From assembly GCF_910594005.1 (NCBI RefSeq), contig NC_057847.1, forward strand, positions 54,231,501 through 54,295,500: a stretch of DNA of 64,000 nucleotides, written 5' to 3'. The position numbers were made by a program, and so were the translations under genes. Numbering within the stretch: position 1 is the first letter of the stretch; the number at the start of each line of letters is the position of its first letter. Below the pieces are notes generated by a model. The model did not search any database. It had not been told where the DNA came from and saw only the letters and a list, made by a program, of their open reading frames with translations. Below, in pieces: positions 11,137 through 23,464 of the stretch. The DNA is from Cervus elaphus (Eukaryota > Chordata > Mammalia > Artiodactyla > Cervidae).

Positions 11137-13097
11137 CGTTAGACCTGGGTATCGAGCAGAGCAGTGGGCTTGGGCACATTCTGGGTGCTTGGTGAGACAA
11201 GGCCACAGTAGTGTCTTGTTTTTGTCCTGTGATGATTGAAAACAATTGCTCCAGCCTAGAATCCTTTTATTACTTTAACTCCTCATTATTTGTGTCTATT
11301 GCTTGTGTTTCTCCATCCAGTTACATGCTCCTTATGTCTTGAATACATTCATCTATCTGTATTTTTTGTTACTATTTGGTGGAAGGAGCGATTTAACAAC
11401 AGTTGACTTGAAGTACAAAGTAAATAAAGGAATGTATCTAATTAAAAAAATCACTTTAGGAGCCTACTGGACTTTCAGAATTCTAAATTTGCTCTTTATG
11501 AGATGTTGTTGGAAACCTTATGTTTTTATTTTAGGGTACCCAGTTATTGGTTAGAACAGATTATGATAGCTGGTACCCAGGAGTACATTAAAAAATGCAG
11601 CAGATTAAGTGGTAACATTTCAGTCATTTCTTCTTTTACTTGGTTTGGTTGATAAATGTATACAAACTAAGGAATCCATTATTGGATGAGAATGGGCAAA
11701 ATACCACATGATTTCGTTAACCTTGAAGCAATGAAATTATAAATCCCTATGCAAATGATGAAGGTTATCATTGTCTATCACTCCTTTTTGATACCTACAG
11801 ACTGTTAATTCTTCTCTGTCCTGCTGAGTCTTATTAAAACTTTTGATTGATGTACTTTTATTTAGAATTTACCAATTTAAAACACTTGCTTCACACCCTC
11901 ACCTCTAATTTAACTAGGCCATTAAACATAGTATTTTGCAAAGGGAAAAAGTCAATAGCTGTTTCTTTAAAAAAATAATAAATTGAAATGAATTTTAAAA
12001 CTCTGCTTAGAGGTGAGCAACTGCTATATACTACTAGGTCTTTTGATAGTTGATTTGTTCCTTTAGTATGCAAATTTTAGGTTTACAAAGATCTACAGCT
12101 TTTATTTAAGAAATATGCCTGGAGGCTAGATTGGTAAGCTTTAGGGAGATGTCTAGTTTGGTGTGAAATAAATAGTTGTTAAAGGATTGCAAGAATTGGG
12201 TCCCAGAACATGAAGAGTAGAGCTGAGACAGATTGAGAAAAACTGTATTTTCATTTCATTTGGCTAAAAATACCACTAAATTAAAAATGGAGACAGTGAA
12301 TGATGGCAACACAAAGCAAATTCATGTGAATAAGCCTTTTTGGGGAGTAGATTTTGTGAAAAGTTCTGACTTGCTAGAAGTTTAAAGGAAGGGGTTTACT
12401 ACATCCCTGACAGCTTTACAGCTTTGGGTGGAAGACTCTCTCTTGACCAAGAAGGAAGGAATAGGTCACTCTGCTGCCTAGTAAAGTCTACAGCATCACT
12501 TCTGGTCAGTGAGATGACAGATGTCATAGAATCTGCTCACTGTCAAAAGAAAAGGACTCAGGTTACTTTCTTAGATTGGCTGCTATAGGTTAAGCAAATA
12601 GTGTAAATAGATTTCTAGTTTTGGGGAAGCTTTGCATCACTGATCTTTTGAAATCTCTGACATGTTTTTTTCTCAAACAACTTAAAAAAAACTTAAAATA
12701 TATTTCTCTGTTAATAGCTTATAGAATCCTTTCTACTTTTTTTTTTTAAAGTGTGTCTGTCTTTCGAGGTGTTTTTAAGCAACTAGGCTCTCAGAGATAG
12801 ACTATTTGAACAACATTATCTACCAGTTGGAAGGGCTTCTGTGTGTAGATGTTTGTTGTGTATCTCCGCTGGTGGACAGTGAGTTCCAGAGGGCAGGGGT
12901 GATGATAGTGTGTGAAGGTGGAATGCTAGTATCCTTCATTGAGGCTAAAGTCCTAGGTCCTCTACCAGTCGGGATCACGCTATGCGTGTCTTTACATATA
13001 AATAGATTTCCATACCTTTTCCTCTCAGTATTGTTTTATTTATTTTTTGCTTTTGAACTTCAAGATTATTTTTACAACTTTTGAATTATCACTGTGT
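11137..13097. other. AT-rich intronic sequence, nothing recognised
   Basis: No exon or repeat family that I can name. Confidence 0.5.
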
Positions 13098-13109
13098 TTA
13101 CCGGGTTCA

Positions 13110-13314
13110 GGCTTGCCTGGTGGCTCAGATGGTAAAGAGTCTGCCTGTAATGCGGGAGACCCAGGTTCAATCCCTGGGTCAAGAAGATCCCCTGGAGAAG
13201 GAAATGGCAACCCACTCCAGTGTTCTTGCCTGGAAAATCCCATGGACGGAGTTGCCTGGTGGGCTACCGTCCATGGGGTCACGAAGGGTCGGACACAACT
13301 GAGTGACTTGCACA
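13110..13314 (+). mobile_element. Bov-tA SINE, near full length, target duplication
   Basis: Complete order from GCTTGCCTGGTGGCTCAGA through GGAAATGGCAACCCACTCC to GGTCGGACACAACTGAGTGA. Flanked by TTACCGGGTTCA (13098-13109) and TTACTGGGTTCA (13315-13326), a target duplication with one difference. Confidence 0.95.
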
Positions 13315-13359
13315 TTACTGGGTTCAAATTGAAAAAGTATGATTTCAAAGGTTAGGCCC

Positions 13360-13401
13360 AACACTCATATTCTTTTTTTTTTTTTAACACTCATATTCTT
13401 T
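13360..13401. repeat. 16-bp direct repeat around a poly-T run
   Basis: AACACTCATATTCTTT at 13360-13375 and again at 13386-13401, separated only by T's. Either a 26-bp tandem duplication, or a target duplication with only a poly(A) tail (T on this strand) as insert. Confidence 0.9.
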
Positions 13402-13421
13402 ATACACATGTAACCAGTGTT

Positions 13422-13640
13422 GGGCTTGCCAGGTGGCTCAGTGGTAAAGAATCTGCCTGCCAGTCCAGGAGACACAGGAGACAGGGGTTCGATCCCTCGG
13501 TTGGGAAGATCCCCTGGAGTAGGAAATGGCAACCCACTCCAGGATTCTTGCCTGGAAAATTACATGGATGGGGGAGCCTGGAGGGCAACAGTTCATGGGA
13601 TTGCAAAGAGTTGGACAGCACTGAGCCGCCAAGCACGCAC
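13422..13640 (+). mobile_element. Bov-tA SINE, full length
   Basis: GGGCTTGCCAGGTGGCTCAG through GGCAACCCACTCCAGGATTC to TTGGACAGCACTGAGCCGCC. It lies about 100 bp after another Bov-tA in the same orientation. Possible target duplication ACCAGTGTT / ACCAGCATT. Confidence 0.93.
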
Positions 13641-13989
13641 CAGCATTACTGTCTCTGTGCATCCTTCTGAAGGGTTTGAATAGATGGTGGCTCCGTATGA
13701 AACATGAAGGGTATGAAATACTCAGTGTCCTAGCCAGGTTTTCAGGAATGCTGTTCCATACCTCTTCTCAATCCTCTCTCTGAAGACTGAGCGTGTGTCA
13801 TGAAATCCTAACTAGTCTAGTGTGGGTTTTGATTTTGGGCATAATGAAGTTGTGATTCTTTGTCTTCCTGAACAGCTCTCCTGACCTCATCTCTGAAGTG
13901 AAGAGGTCTGACCAGCTGTCCTCACAGTCCCTTCCCTGCCTCAGTTCTCTATGTCCCTGACTAACTTTGAGGATTGGAGTGAACATCTC

Positions 13990-14215
13990 TGTGATATACT
14001 AGATAGATGCAGGCCGTGTTCATATGCCTCGGTCACATCGTTTTGCTTCATAGCATGTGTCACACATTGAAATGGTATTGCTGATAGATTTGTCTCCCAT
14101 CATCCTTCCTCTCTGCTCCAAAATTAAGCTCCAGCGGGGCAAACTGTGCTTGTCTTATTCACTGATGAATTCCCAGCACCGGATGGAGCCATGCTGAGAG
14201 ATGCTCAGGAGGTGA
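13990..14215 (+). mobile_element. Possible L2 3' fragment
   Basis: The sequence order (TCCAAAATTAAGCTCCAGCG GGG, TGTGCTTGTCTTATTCACTG, CCCAGCACC, a final GAGGTGAATGTC) resembles a worn L2 3' region. Low certainty. Confidence 0.4.
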
Positions 14216-14231
14216 ATGTCTAAACACACTA

Positions 14232-14450
14232 CTTAAAAATTTTATTTTTTGTAACTTTTAATTGGAGGATAATTGATTTACAGTGTTGTGTTGTGGCTCA
14301 AATCACCCATGAGTATACGTGTATCCTGTCCCACTTGGGCCTCCCTCCCACCCCTGAAGGTTGTTACAGAGCACCAGACTCAGCTTCCTGTGTTATATAG
14401 AGCAGCTTCTCACTAGTTATCTGTTTTACACATGGTGAAAAACACTTTTT
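14232..14450 (-). mobile_element. L1 3'UTR fragment (artiodactyl type)
   Basis: TTTTAATTGGAGGATAATTG at the left, then GTTACAGAGCACCAGACTCA and CTTCTCACTAGTTATCTGTT: the reverse complement of the artiodactyl L1 3' end. Confidence 0.8.
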
Positions 14451-14494
14451 TTTTTGAGAGACTATATCACATAATTATTATTTGAAATAAACCA

Positions 14495-14645
14495 TCTTTA
14501 AAATAATTTTTTTTATGATGTTCACATATTATTTATTTTTTGGTCTTGCAGCCTGTGGGCTCTTAGTTCCCTGACCAGGGATCAGACCTGCACCCACTAC
14601 AGTAGAAATGCTGAGTCTTAACCACAGGACCACCAGGGAAGCCCC
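14495..14645 (-). mobile_element. CHR-2-type SINE with target duplication
   Basis: TTAGTTCCCTGACCAGGGAT and CTTAACCACAGGACCACCAG GGAAGCCCC are the CHR-2 head in reverse. Flanks TGAAATAAACCA (14483-14494) and TGAAATAAGCCA (14646-14657) form a one-mismatch target duplication. Confidence 0.85.
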
Positions 14646-15302
14646 TGAAATAAGCCAGTTTTGAGGGTTTTTTCCTCTTCCCTTGATATATATCTTCTCG
14701 GTGTTTGTTCATTATTGTCCTTGTTTTGGTGAGACCTCAGCTCCGGATCCTGTCTTGGCTGTGAATGCTTTCCCATCTTGTTCATTGATGTATGGAAGGT
14801 TCTCTGACTTGTTCGTTTTTTCTGGTGTAGATTATTGTGACTCTGATTACTGTTTTGAACAATTCTTTTAGGAGATGTGTTTGGCTCCTCCTGTGACTTT
14901 TGTGCTAGGTAAACTGTTGGGGAGTTCCTCTTTTTTGCTTGTCATGTAGGATTCTTTTGGGATGAGTTGCTGTGTTAGTTCTGACCTTGTCAGTATGTAT
15001 ATACCTAAGGATTCTGATTTTAATACATACAGAAGATGCAAGTCAGAATATCCACCCTTGGGTGTATGGTGATACCGTTGTCTTCACTGTGCATGGCAGA
15101 CAGAGAACATAGGGCTGTGTGAATTAAGTAACAGTTTAAACTTGATGTTATGCTCTTCCAAAAAGTAGTGTTCTTAAGGTGTTTACCCCAGATTTACAAG
15201 TGTCTGTACACCTCTACCATTTCCCTGGGGTGAAACCCCCAAATCTGGACTGATTATCCATATGCATTCCAACCTGCGTTTGAGATTTTAGACTATACTC
15301 AG

Positions 15303-15475
15303 CAGAGGTTCTTGACAGTTTTTTAGATTATAGACCTTTTTGCAAATCTCATGAACTATTGACCTTCTCCCTAGAGAGGAATACATTTACATAAACCCAC
15401 ACATTTTGCATATCTCATTCAGGAGTACATAGACTCCTGAAGGCTGTCCATGTACCAAGGTTAAGGAGCTTTAAT
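15303..15475. mobile_element. Possible hAT-Charlie non-autonomous element
   Basis: Left end AGAGGTTCTTGACAG and right end CCATGTACCAAGGTTAAGGA resemble the inverted ends of Charlie-group elements. Family not assigned. Confidence 0.4.
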
Positions 15476-15576
15476 CTAATTACTTTTTTTTTTTTAGTTA
15501 TAATTAATATGGGAAATCCTTGGAAAGACTGAAAAAATCTCTTATTAATTAAGTCTCAGAATATTTTTCTTCTTAG

Positions 15577-15642
15577 AGGTTCTTCCATCTTGGGTTGTCC
15601 AAGAATCAGACTAGTAGATCATTCAAGTAAATTCTTGTCCAG
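15577..15642 (+). other. Candidate unannotated (5'UTR?) exon A
   Basis: Bounded by acceptor-like TTTTTCTTCTTAG ending at 15576 and donor CCAG|GTAAGG at 15643. 66 nt. On the same strand and upstream of the GTDC1 coding exon, where non-coding exons are expected. Signal-only evidence. Confidence 0.25.
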
Positions 15643-15714
15643 GTAAGGATTCGGAATTCAGATTGGATTTAGTTTGAAGATACCAACTTTACTATGTCTT
15701 TTGTGATTTCACAG

Positions 15715-15778
15715 GTATCTCTGCATTAGCCAGGTTGGACAAATGTGAAGAGAGACATCACTGTATTTGGATCATCAG
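15715..15778 (+). other. Candidate unannotated (5'UTR?) exon B
   Basis: Acceptor-like TGTCTTTTGTGATTTCACAG ends at 15714; donor TCAG|GTAAGC at 15779. 64 nt. The 72-nt gap to candidate exon A is near the minimum intron length, so at most one of the two, or an A-B mutually exclusive choice, is likely real. Confidence 0.25.
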
Positions 15779-18700
15779 GTAAGCAAACAGGATTTCATTT
15801 TTATTTCTCCACTAATGAAGTCCTCTGGCAGTATGTGGTCATATCCTATTATCTACTCTTTCCTGCAGTGTGGGTCAATAAGATGATACATATTTCTAGG
15901 AAGAAAGAAAAATATCCTTTCTTAGGTTTATTTTATCTCATCATTATTTCATATATCACACTTCTATAGTAGATAAAAATCCCTTGCTCTTCTTTTTATG
16001 TATATACTTTGGAGAGTTGTGGACAACTCTCATATTGTTCCTTGGTTGTCAGCCAAGTTATACACATTTAATTCCTTAATCTTTCTTTGTAATTCAGTCA
16101 ACTTGGCTGCTTTTTCCAGATTTCTGCCCATTTCATCTGCATCATTAATAAACAGAAAACACAGGCTATCGCCTGACTTCTATACCTTTCATTCTTTTTG
16201 CTTCCTGGTTTTGCCTCATATTCCTTGCTGAAATAAAGCCAACCAGACATCACTCTCTGGACCACTTTGGCAATACATGAATGCTTTGCCTACAACTATC
16301 AGTGTCCCATGCGGTAATAGCATCAGCAGTGTATCTCAGAGGAAAGAAAGGAAATGCAAAAGGAGAACAGTGAGGAGCAAAATAATGCATTTTTTTAAAA
16401 ATTATATGGCATACTTACCCTTGCCACCCAGAACAAATCATTGTACCTGAAACCTTTGTCACAGGTTTTGTTGTCCCGAGGTATTGTGCATGGGCGCTAA
16501 TTTACGTAAGAGAAGCATGTATATTGTTTGAAGTTTGACCACTGTTCTCTCGGTTTCTTCTTCACATCCTCCCTCCCCCGTTGCCTTTCCCAACACTTGA
16601 TTGTGACTTGCTATCAGAATCTGTGGCCGTGAACAAAACTGGGCAGGGGATCATTCTGTCAGAAATTAGATAGGCTCAGGTGGTAAATGCTCCATGCCTC
16701 CATGAGTAACATCTGAGGCAAGCGCTTTCGTTCTTGCTATTTCTGTAACAGCCGTTGGTCTTCTTTTTACAGCTGATTGAGTGGAGAAGTGTAGGAGGAA
16801 GGGACTCATAGGCCTTTGGTGCTGTTCATCAATGTTTATTAGTTTCACAACTTCTCTCCCCCCCGATTGGCAGTGAGAAGTATACTGCTTCTAGACGATG
16901 CTGAGCTTAGTGTAAAATATGCCAGCATGGGATCTGGGCTTGGCGTAGTTCATTCTTTCTTTTCATTTGGTTTGTAGGAAATGGACCTCTACCTCTCCTT
17001 ATCTTGTGCATTAGAGAGAAAAAGGTCATACCTCTAGGAGCTAATGGCTTATTGGTATTTTCGGTCTTCAGATTTAGGTAGTAGATTTAGTTTAAGCTTG
17101 CAGCAGCACACACTTAGCTTTCTCATTTGTGTTAGCTTTGCTTCTAGTACAGAATTGAATAGGATAGAGAAGACGGTTTTCCTGTTTGTGTCTGTGGCAA
17201 CTTTGTAGATGATTTGTGGTTTAATTCTTTAAACATTTTTGATCATTTATCACCTCTTTCCTTATAAAGGCATAAAATACTCAGATTCTAATGTTATAAT
17301 CTTTTAGTCAGATTATTTAATTTTGGAAAACTCAAGGTCACAATAGCAGCTCACACAGTTGCCTCTGAAGAGTGACCTAAAATTTTTAATACTTATATCT
17401 GTTCTTTTTCTTGGTCAGATTTTATGGCCTTCCTTCATACCATCAGATTTTAAATAAGATTATGTGATGATGTATCAATCATGTACTTCTTGGTCTGTGG
17501 CCTCTTAAACAGGTAAATGTATGACTTGGACCCCTTTTAAGTCTGATTTCTTAAAATGTTAATCTCTCACATGGCTTTTAAACTGTCGACAATATTGTAC
17601 TCACGCTAATTTCTTCAGGCAATTGATCCATTCTTCAGCATAACTTTTGTTTCTTGGGTCTTTTCAAGACCTGTCAAAGAAAACAAAATGCTAACCTGAC
17701 TTTAAAGGGGCAAAAAAATTACCCCCCTCTGTCCTATATTATTCTTTGTTCTCTATGTGCATCAAAGTGACAATCCCACACTGTCTCAATTGAGGGAGTC
17801 TAGCGCAAAAATAAAAAACAGCCTGGCACTGTTCTAGGCTGGCAGCCAAAATGTTTTGTGTAGCTTGGTTCTGGCGGTGGTTTTCATAAGGCAGAGGGTG
17901 TGCCCTCCCAGCATCACTGAAGGAAGGCGAGCAGGCCTTCGTTTTTCCTCCTTATACCATTTCTTTTCCCTCTTTTCTTCACTTGGAACACCATCATGGA
18001 AAGAAAAAAAAAAAGAAAAACCAACTTTTTAAAAAAATAGAGACATTTTCCTCACAACTTCTATGTTTACTTAATAGCATTGTTCCTTATAGAAGGTTGT
18101 GCTCAATTTGCCTTTTCCAGCTCTTCTAGAGATTTCCTTCGCAGTCGCATTTTTGCCCCACTTTTCACAAAACCCTTCTGAATATTGCTAACTTGGGTCA
18201 TGTTGACACAGTATTTTTGATTGGTAGGAATCTTGTCTTGCTTCACAACTTATTGTTTGAATTGAAACTCTTGAGTAATATTTGCTTATATTATATAGAT
18301 TTTTATGCCAGACTGTCTCTTGTTCAGACCAAAAAACTTGCTGTTATTTTCTATTTTTGTCTGAAACTCAGAGTCAGTTCATATCTTTTATAGATAGAAT
18401 ACTCATTTTTGGAATGTTTGACAAGTGTAGTTAGGTAAGCAAGTGAGCTTCCATTAATACAAGGATATGCATTAAAATTTTTTTCTTCTGAAGTCAAAAT
18501 GCAAGGTAAAATACAAAAGTGTTTTTAGGTTTCCATTTTTTTCTAAATTTAGTAACCTACTATTACAAGCAATGTGAGAATGTAACATTATGATTTTTAA
18601 GTAATGATTTGAAGAAGAGACTAGATTTTCACTATGAACAACCATTCAGTGAAATTTTCTAGAATGTTCCTCGAAATGTAAATGTTTTTTGTTGTATTAA

Positions 18701-21700
18701 GCAAAACAAATGATTCACTTTCAAGTGATCTATTTTAAAAATTAGTGTGTGTTTTTTTAAAAATACACTCAGAGTAAGAATAAATAGGCCAAATGTGTTT
18801 TCTTAGGAGGAGATTGATATTTTGATTGACTTTTATTTTTTAAAATTGTCAATGATTTCTGGCAATGAGAAAATTCCTTTGAGAGTAAAAACTTACATAG
18901 ATTTGTAAGTGTATGACAAATATGACTAAAAAGAAAGTAAACAGTGGTTTGTGTTAGAATGATTAATGTGAAACATTTTTATACATGTTGGAAAATATAT
19001 CTATTATGGATACATTAAGATAAACATGTGCAATCTAAAGTTTTTTTTTTTCCAGAGATTTTTTAAAAATTTAGAACATGTTTTAAAATAATTAAAGGAT
19101 TTGTAAAACAGGTATATCTGAAGTGTGCATTAAATAAACTCACCTGTTATTTTTTCTCATTCTCAAGACAGGTTCAGCAACATATTGGCTCATTACTATA
19201 ACAAAACAAACAAATACTTAAATTGATTTGTACATATAATGCACATGTATTAAATGCTATGATTCTCAAGTCCCCCCCAATGCTGTGTTTTTTTTAAACT
19301 TGTATGTAAGTGGCTTTTTCTGTAGAGTAGCTCAAATGAATCTGGGTGAGGTGCTTGTTAAGTTATATTAATTACATCTTTAGGTCAGCATTTTAAGCCA
19401 AAGGATCATGATGCTTTTGAGAAGGAATGCCAGTGAAACGGTTTTTTCCTCTTGGTCCAGTTAAGTGCATGACTGTCTTGAGTCCTTTGTGTCAAGGTTT
19501 GATAATATTAGAATTGGAGGTTAAAGATAATACAGACAAAAACTCTTTCTTTCTGTGTGTTCACTTATGTTGAATGTTAATTTTGTATTGAATACTGTTC
19601 ATTGACTTTAAATACATTTTCTCCATTGGTATAATTTTTATTTGCAGTTAAGCCCTTTATCTGTTTTGTGGTAGGAATATATCTTTTGATGAATTAGAAA
19701 CTGCAGCATGAAAATTGTGCTATTTATTTGTTTATTCTAATTATACACAGAGGCATAGTAGAAATATATCTAAGACCTATAATCTTTGAGCAGTGCTTTT
19801 GATAAATGTTACTGAGTTTTTCATTTTTGTAAGTAATAAATTCTACAGTTTTGTTTAGATCAGGCTTCATATCAAGGCTGCTATATCTTTATGATTTGAT
19901 ATTATGCAGTTTGCAGAAATTATGATATAGAAGCTTAGTCATTATATTTGTAGAAACATAGAAAAATAAATGTATTAATGGATGCCAGCAAAATTGGATA
20001 AATACCAAATTTATTATAACTTTATTATAGTACATACCACATTTATAATTAGAGCCAATATTTTATTTCATTTGAATTTCAGTACAGATTTTAAACCTAA
20101 CTTCTGGAAAAGGGCTGTTTGATCTCAAATATTGGTAACATGTGATGACAAATAGTGATTTCTAAGTTTCTGTGGTCAAAAATATGAATGATTTTCCTTT
20201 AAGCATATAGTACATACTTCAGTGTAAAAGTCAATAGAGAGTATTGCATGAAAGAGTTTATATTAATTCAGTTGTCTGATTCTCCCCTTAGTATTTGATA
20301 CATTTTAATTCCCTCTCCCAACATCTTATATCATCATTCTGTAAAATACTTTCACAAGTTTTTCATATGTTTTCTGCGGCATCTCACACTGCTCACTTTT
20401 TATCCATGGTACCATATGAATTCCCCCTTTCAGGTTTACGCTGCATATTTTAAGCTGCTGATAGTATAAGTAGATTGCAAGGTAAAGTGACATTTAGCTT
20501 TTTGAGCTAGTTGTCTCATTTTTAGCATGAGAACAGGTTTGTTTCCCTCCTCTCCCCGTTCTAAATCTTCTCATATTTCCCATTCAAGCAATCTTGCTAA
20601 CATGGAACAAAGAAATTCAGAGATTTGGCTACAGCAGCAATTGAAATGCATCAAAAAGTGGCTACTACAATACAATTTTATTAATGAATGATCTACATTG
20701 GTTCCAGCTGTGTCCATGTGATTAGGCCTTCACCAGGCAACAATGGGTATTTCCCTATTGCTTTTATTTGATTTCCAAGAATGTGTCATCTGTTACATCA
20801 GCCCCTGCCAATATACCCCCTGTAAAAGTGTTTTTTTTTTTTTTCCTTCTAAATTTCTGAAGCATAAGTTGAATACTCACACATATCCCTGCTGAAATAT
20901 TGTTTCTAGTGAACAGTCACCTAGGTTTATATGCCTGGTGTTACATACCAAAATTTCAGAATATAAATTAAATGTTTATTAAGTTTATCAGTAAATTTTC
21001 AGAAGTGTGGTTGCCTGGTAATGCTAAAGATAGACTATTTTCACTTTTACGTTTCCATCTTAATATTTTATTACAGTGGTATAATGTGTTATAGAGGTGG
21101 ACAAGCTTGCAGATTGAAATGGGGATCGTCCAGATTGTTCCCTTCCCTGGACCATATGGTATAGTTCTAAAAGCCTTTTGTACGCTGTCTGTTCAGCTTA
21201 TTGTAAACTCAATCTTTAGTGCACCTAAAAAGATAACCAAATAAAAATGGGCCTGAGAAAAAGGACTTCCTATCATGTAAGGGCCTTAGAAATATTTGTT
21301 TTAAAGGAGATAACTGCTGATGGAATTGAAGTTGAGATGACATAAACAAAGGAGACTTATTCTCTGAATTTTCTTTTGAGGTCATAGGGATTGTGGTAGA
21401 TTGTCTTTGAGTGTTGATTTTAAAACCAAGGCATTTGTGTTATCTATGCTTATTATCCTTATTTCTCTCATTCTTGCTGTCTCATGAGAATGTGGATTTT
21501 AAAATCTTTTTTACAGAGGAAGTCTCTACCTATGAACAATGCCAAGGAATATATAAGCCCCAGGTTTTATGAATTATAGGTGTTTTTTTGGACTGATTTC
21601 ACTGGGGATTTAGGGCTAGATTTTAGCCATTACCCATACTCACAGATAGTTGTAAAATTTCTAATTCTGTTTCCTTTTCCTCTGGCCCCTTTACCTATTA

Positions 21701-22300
21701 TGATTCCATAATTCTATTTTAGGAAAATAGGGTAAGAGATTGCTTATTCCATATGCTAAGACTTTTTCAAAGCTGGGAATGTGAGTGATTTCTCCTGACT
21801 CTCCTCCCATTCCCGCCAGAGTGAGCTACTGTTAGAGAAGAGTATTAGACATTACCCATTGCTTCTTGGCACAAGAGATTTGAAGCTGAAATTCTCCCAA
21901 ATGGGAGAGGAAAAAAAAAGAGAGCGAGCCTGTGAAGAACACGATTCTTTACTCTGTCATTATCCTGAGCCACTGAAAGGGTAACTGAGGGGAACTCAAG
22001 TGTTATTGGAATGTATAATTTTCCTCTGAATGGCCACAGTGAAATATATTTGAACACAAAAGGCAGAAAAAAGTATATGTGGCGTATGGAGTTGATGGTG
22101 GTTGAAATTAATGAATCTTTTAGCAGTGTACAATTGAAACTATCCCAAGAACAGAACATACTTAAAATATGTCCAGTTGAAACTTACATAGGGAGATAGA
22201 TTACTCTCTTAGGGAGGCTACTAGAGATAGATGGGATAGTGCAGTGATGTAATAATTCTAGTGATCCATCAGTTGGATGCACAATACTTGTTGATACGTG
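15779..22300. other. Repeat-poor AT-rich intronic sequence
   Basis: About 6.5 kb in which I recognise no Bov-tA, BovB, CHR or L1 copy, in contrast to both sides. A poly-T run lies at 20829-20844. No protein-coding exon seen. Confidence 0.5.
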
Positions 22301-22305
22301 CTTTT

Positions 22306-22420
22306 CTGTTTTTGGCTTCGCCACACAGTATATGGAATCTTAGTTCCCTGCTCAGGGATTGAACCTGTGCTCCCTACATTGGAAGTGTGAAGTGTTAACC
22401 ACTGGACTGCCAGGGAAGTC
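22306..22420 (-). mobile_element. CHR-2-type SINE
   Basis: TTTTTGGCTTCGCCACACAG, TTAGTTCCCTGCTCAGGGAT and AACCACTGGACTGCCAGGGA are the CHR-2 consensus in reverse. Confidence 0.88.
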
Positions 22421-22959
22421 TATATTTTCCAAGTTAAAAATTTTCAAAAAACAGAGACAATGGTTTCAAATTGGGGGAATCTTTCCTATTTTAAAAATTC
22501 TGTTAATCTTGGGGTCTTAATTCATTATGAAGATACTTTTTAAAGATGCTCACAACATTGAAAAACATAGTTTATACTTTCAAGTAAGCTAGGTTCCTCT
22601 TGTTTTCTCTCTCCATCCTCATTTCTTGCCCCTTTCTTCAGCTGTTTGTGTATACTACATATATGAGTGATCTATATCATACTGTAAGAAATGTTATTTT
22701 ATAGGTTTGGGGGATTGAAAGTTTCAGTTAGGAAAAGAAGTAAAAAATCTTGTAATGACTATGCAACAAATGAATATCCATGGAAGAGTTAGAACATATT
22801 TATTTAAGTAATCTGGGTTATAGAAGATTGTAGTAAGACTGTGCACATGCAAATTCAAAATTGTTTTCATTTCTTCTAGCTAAAAAGGACTAGATCACAG
22901 CCTTCTGGCTCAAGCGAGGAATCATAGATAGTCCAACTTAAACATCTCTTTGTTGTAGC

Positions 22960-23280
22960 TTCCTTTTAATGGTAAAAATGCCTCTGGCTACGAGTAGCAG
23001 AAAATCTTACTGACTGTGACTTAAGTTGAGTAAAGATTTTATTTGTCTCCTGTTATAAGACGTCTGGAGGCAGTTAGTTCACAGGTAACTGATGCCATCA
23101 AGGGTCCAGGTAACATCATCCTGTTCCATTATCCTTGGTGCAAAATGCTTGCTTCTTATTCCACAGATGACATTTCTACCTATAGAAATTGTGTTTACTT
23201 TGAAGTAGGAAGAAAAGTAAAGGGAGCCCAGAAACCAAGTTTTCATGGAGAGTTTTCTCTTTTTCTTCAGTAACAGATGC
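22960..23280. mobile_element. Ancient interspersed repeat, family not assigned
   Basis: GGCTACGAGTAGCAGAAAAT, then GATTTTATTTGTCTCCTG and GACGTCTGGAGGCAGTTAGT. The same kind of sequence recurs at 52565-52660 and 59270-59690, so it looks like an old dispersed family. Confidence 0.4.
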
Positions 23281-23338
23281 TTGCTCATGGGGACTTCTGC
23301 CTACATCTCAGGGATAAAAGTGTCACATAACTACCTCT

Positions 23339-23427
23339 TACTTCAATTCAGTTGCTCAGTTGTGTCTTTGTGACCTCATGGACTGCAGCACGCCAGGCTT
23401 CCGGGTCCATCACCAACTCCTGGAGCT
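23339..23427 (-). mobile_element. BovB 3'-end fragment (89 bp) with exact target duplication
   Basis: TTCAATTCAGTTGCTCAGTT ... GGACTGCAGCACGCCAGGCT ... CACCAACTCCTGGAG is the BovB 3' end in reverse. TAACTACCTCT flanks it at 23328-23338 and 23428-23438. Confidence 0.88.
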
Positions 23428-23464
23428 TAACTACCTCTAGAATGAGATAAAAAGTATTTTAGGA

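Noticed and set aside
13110..13640. tRNA gene candidates in SINE heads
   Set aside because: The box-A/B-like parts belong to tRNA-derived SINEs and lack a complete cloverleaf.
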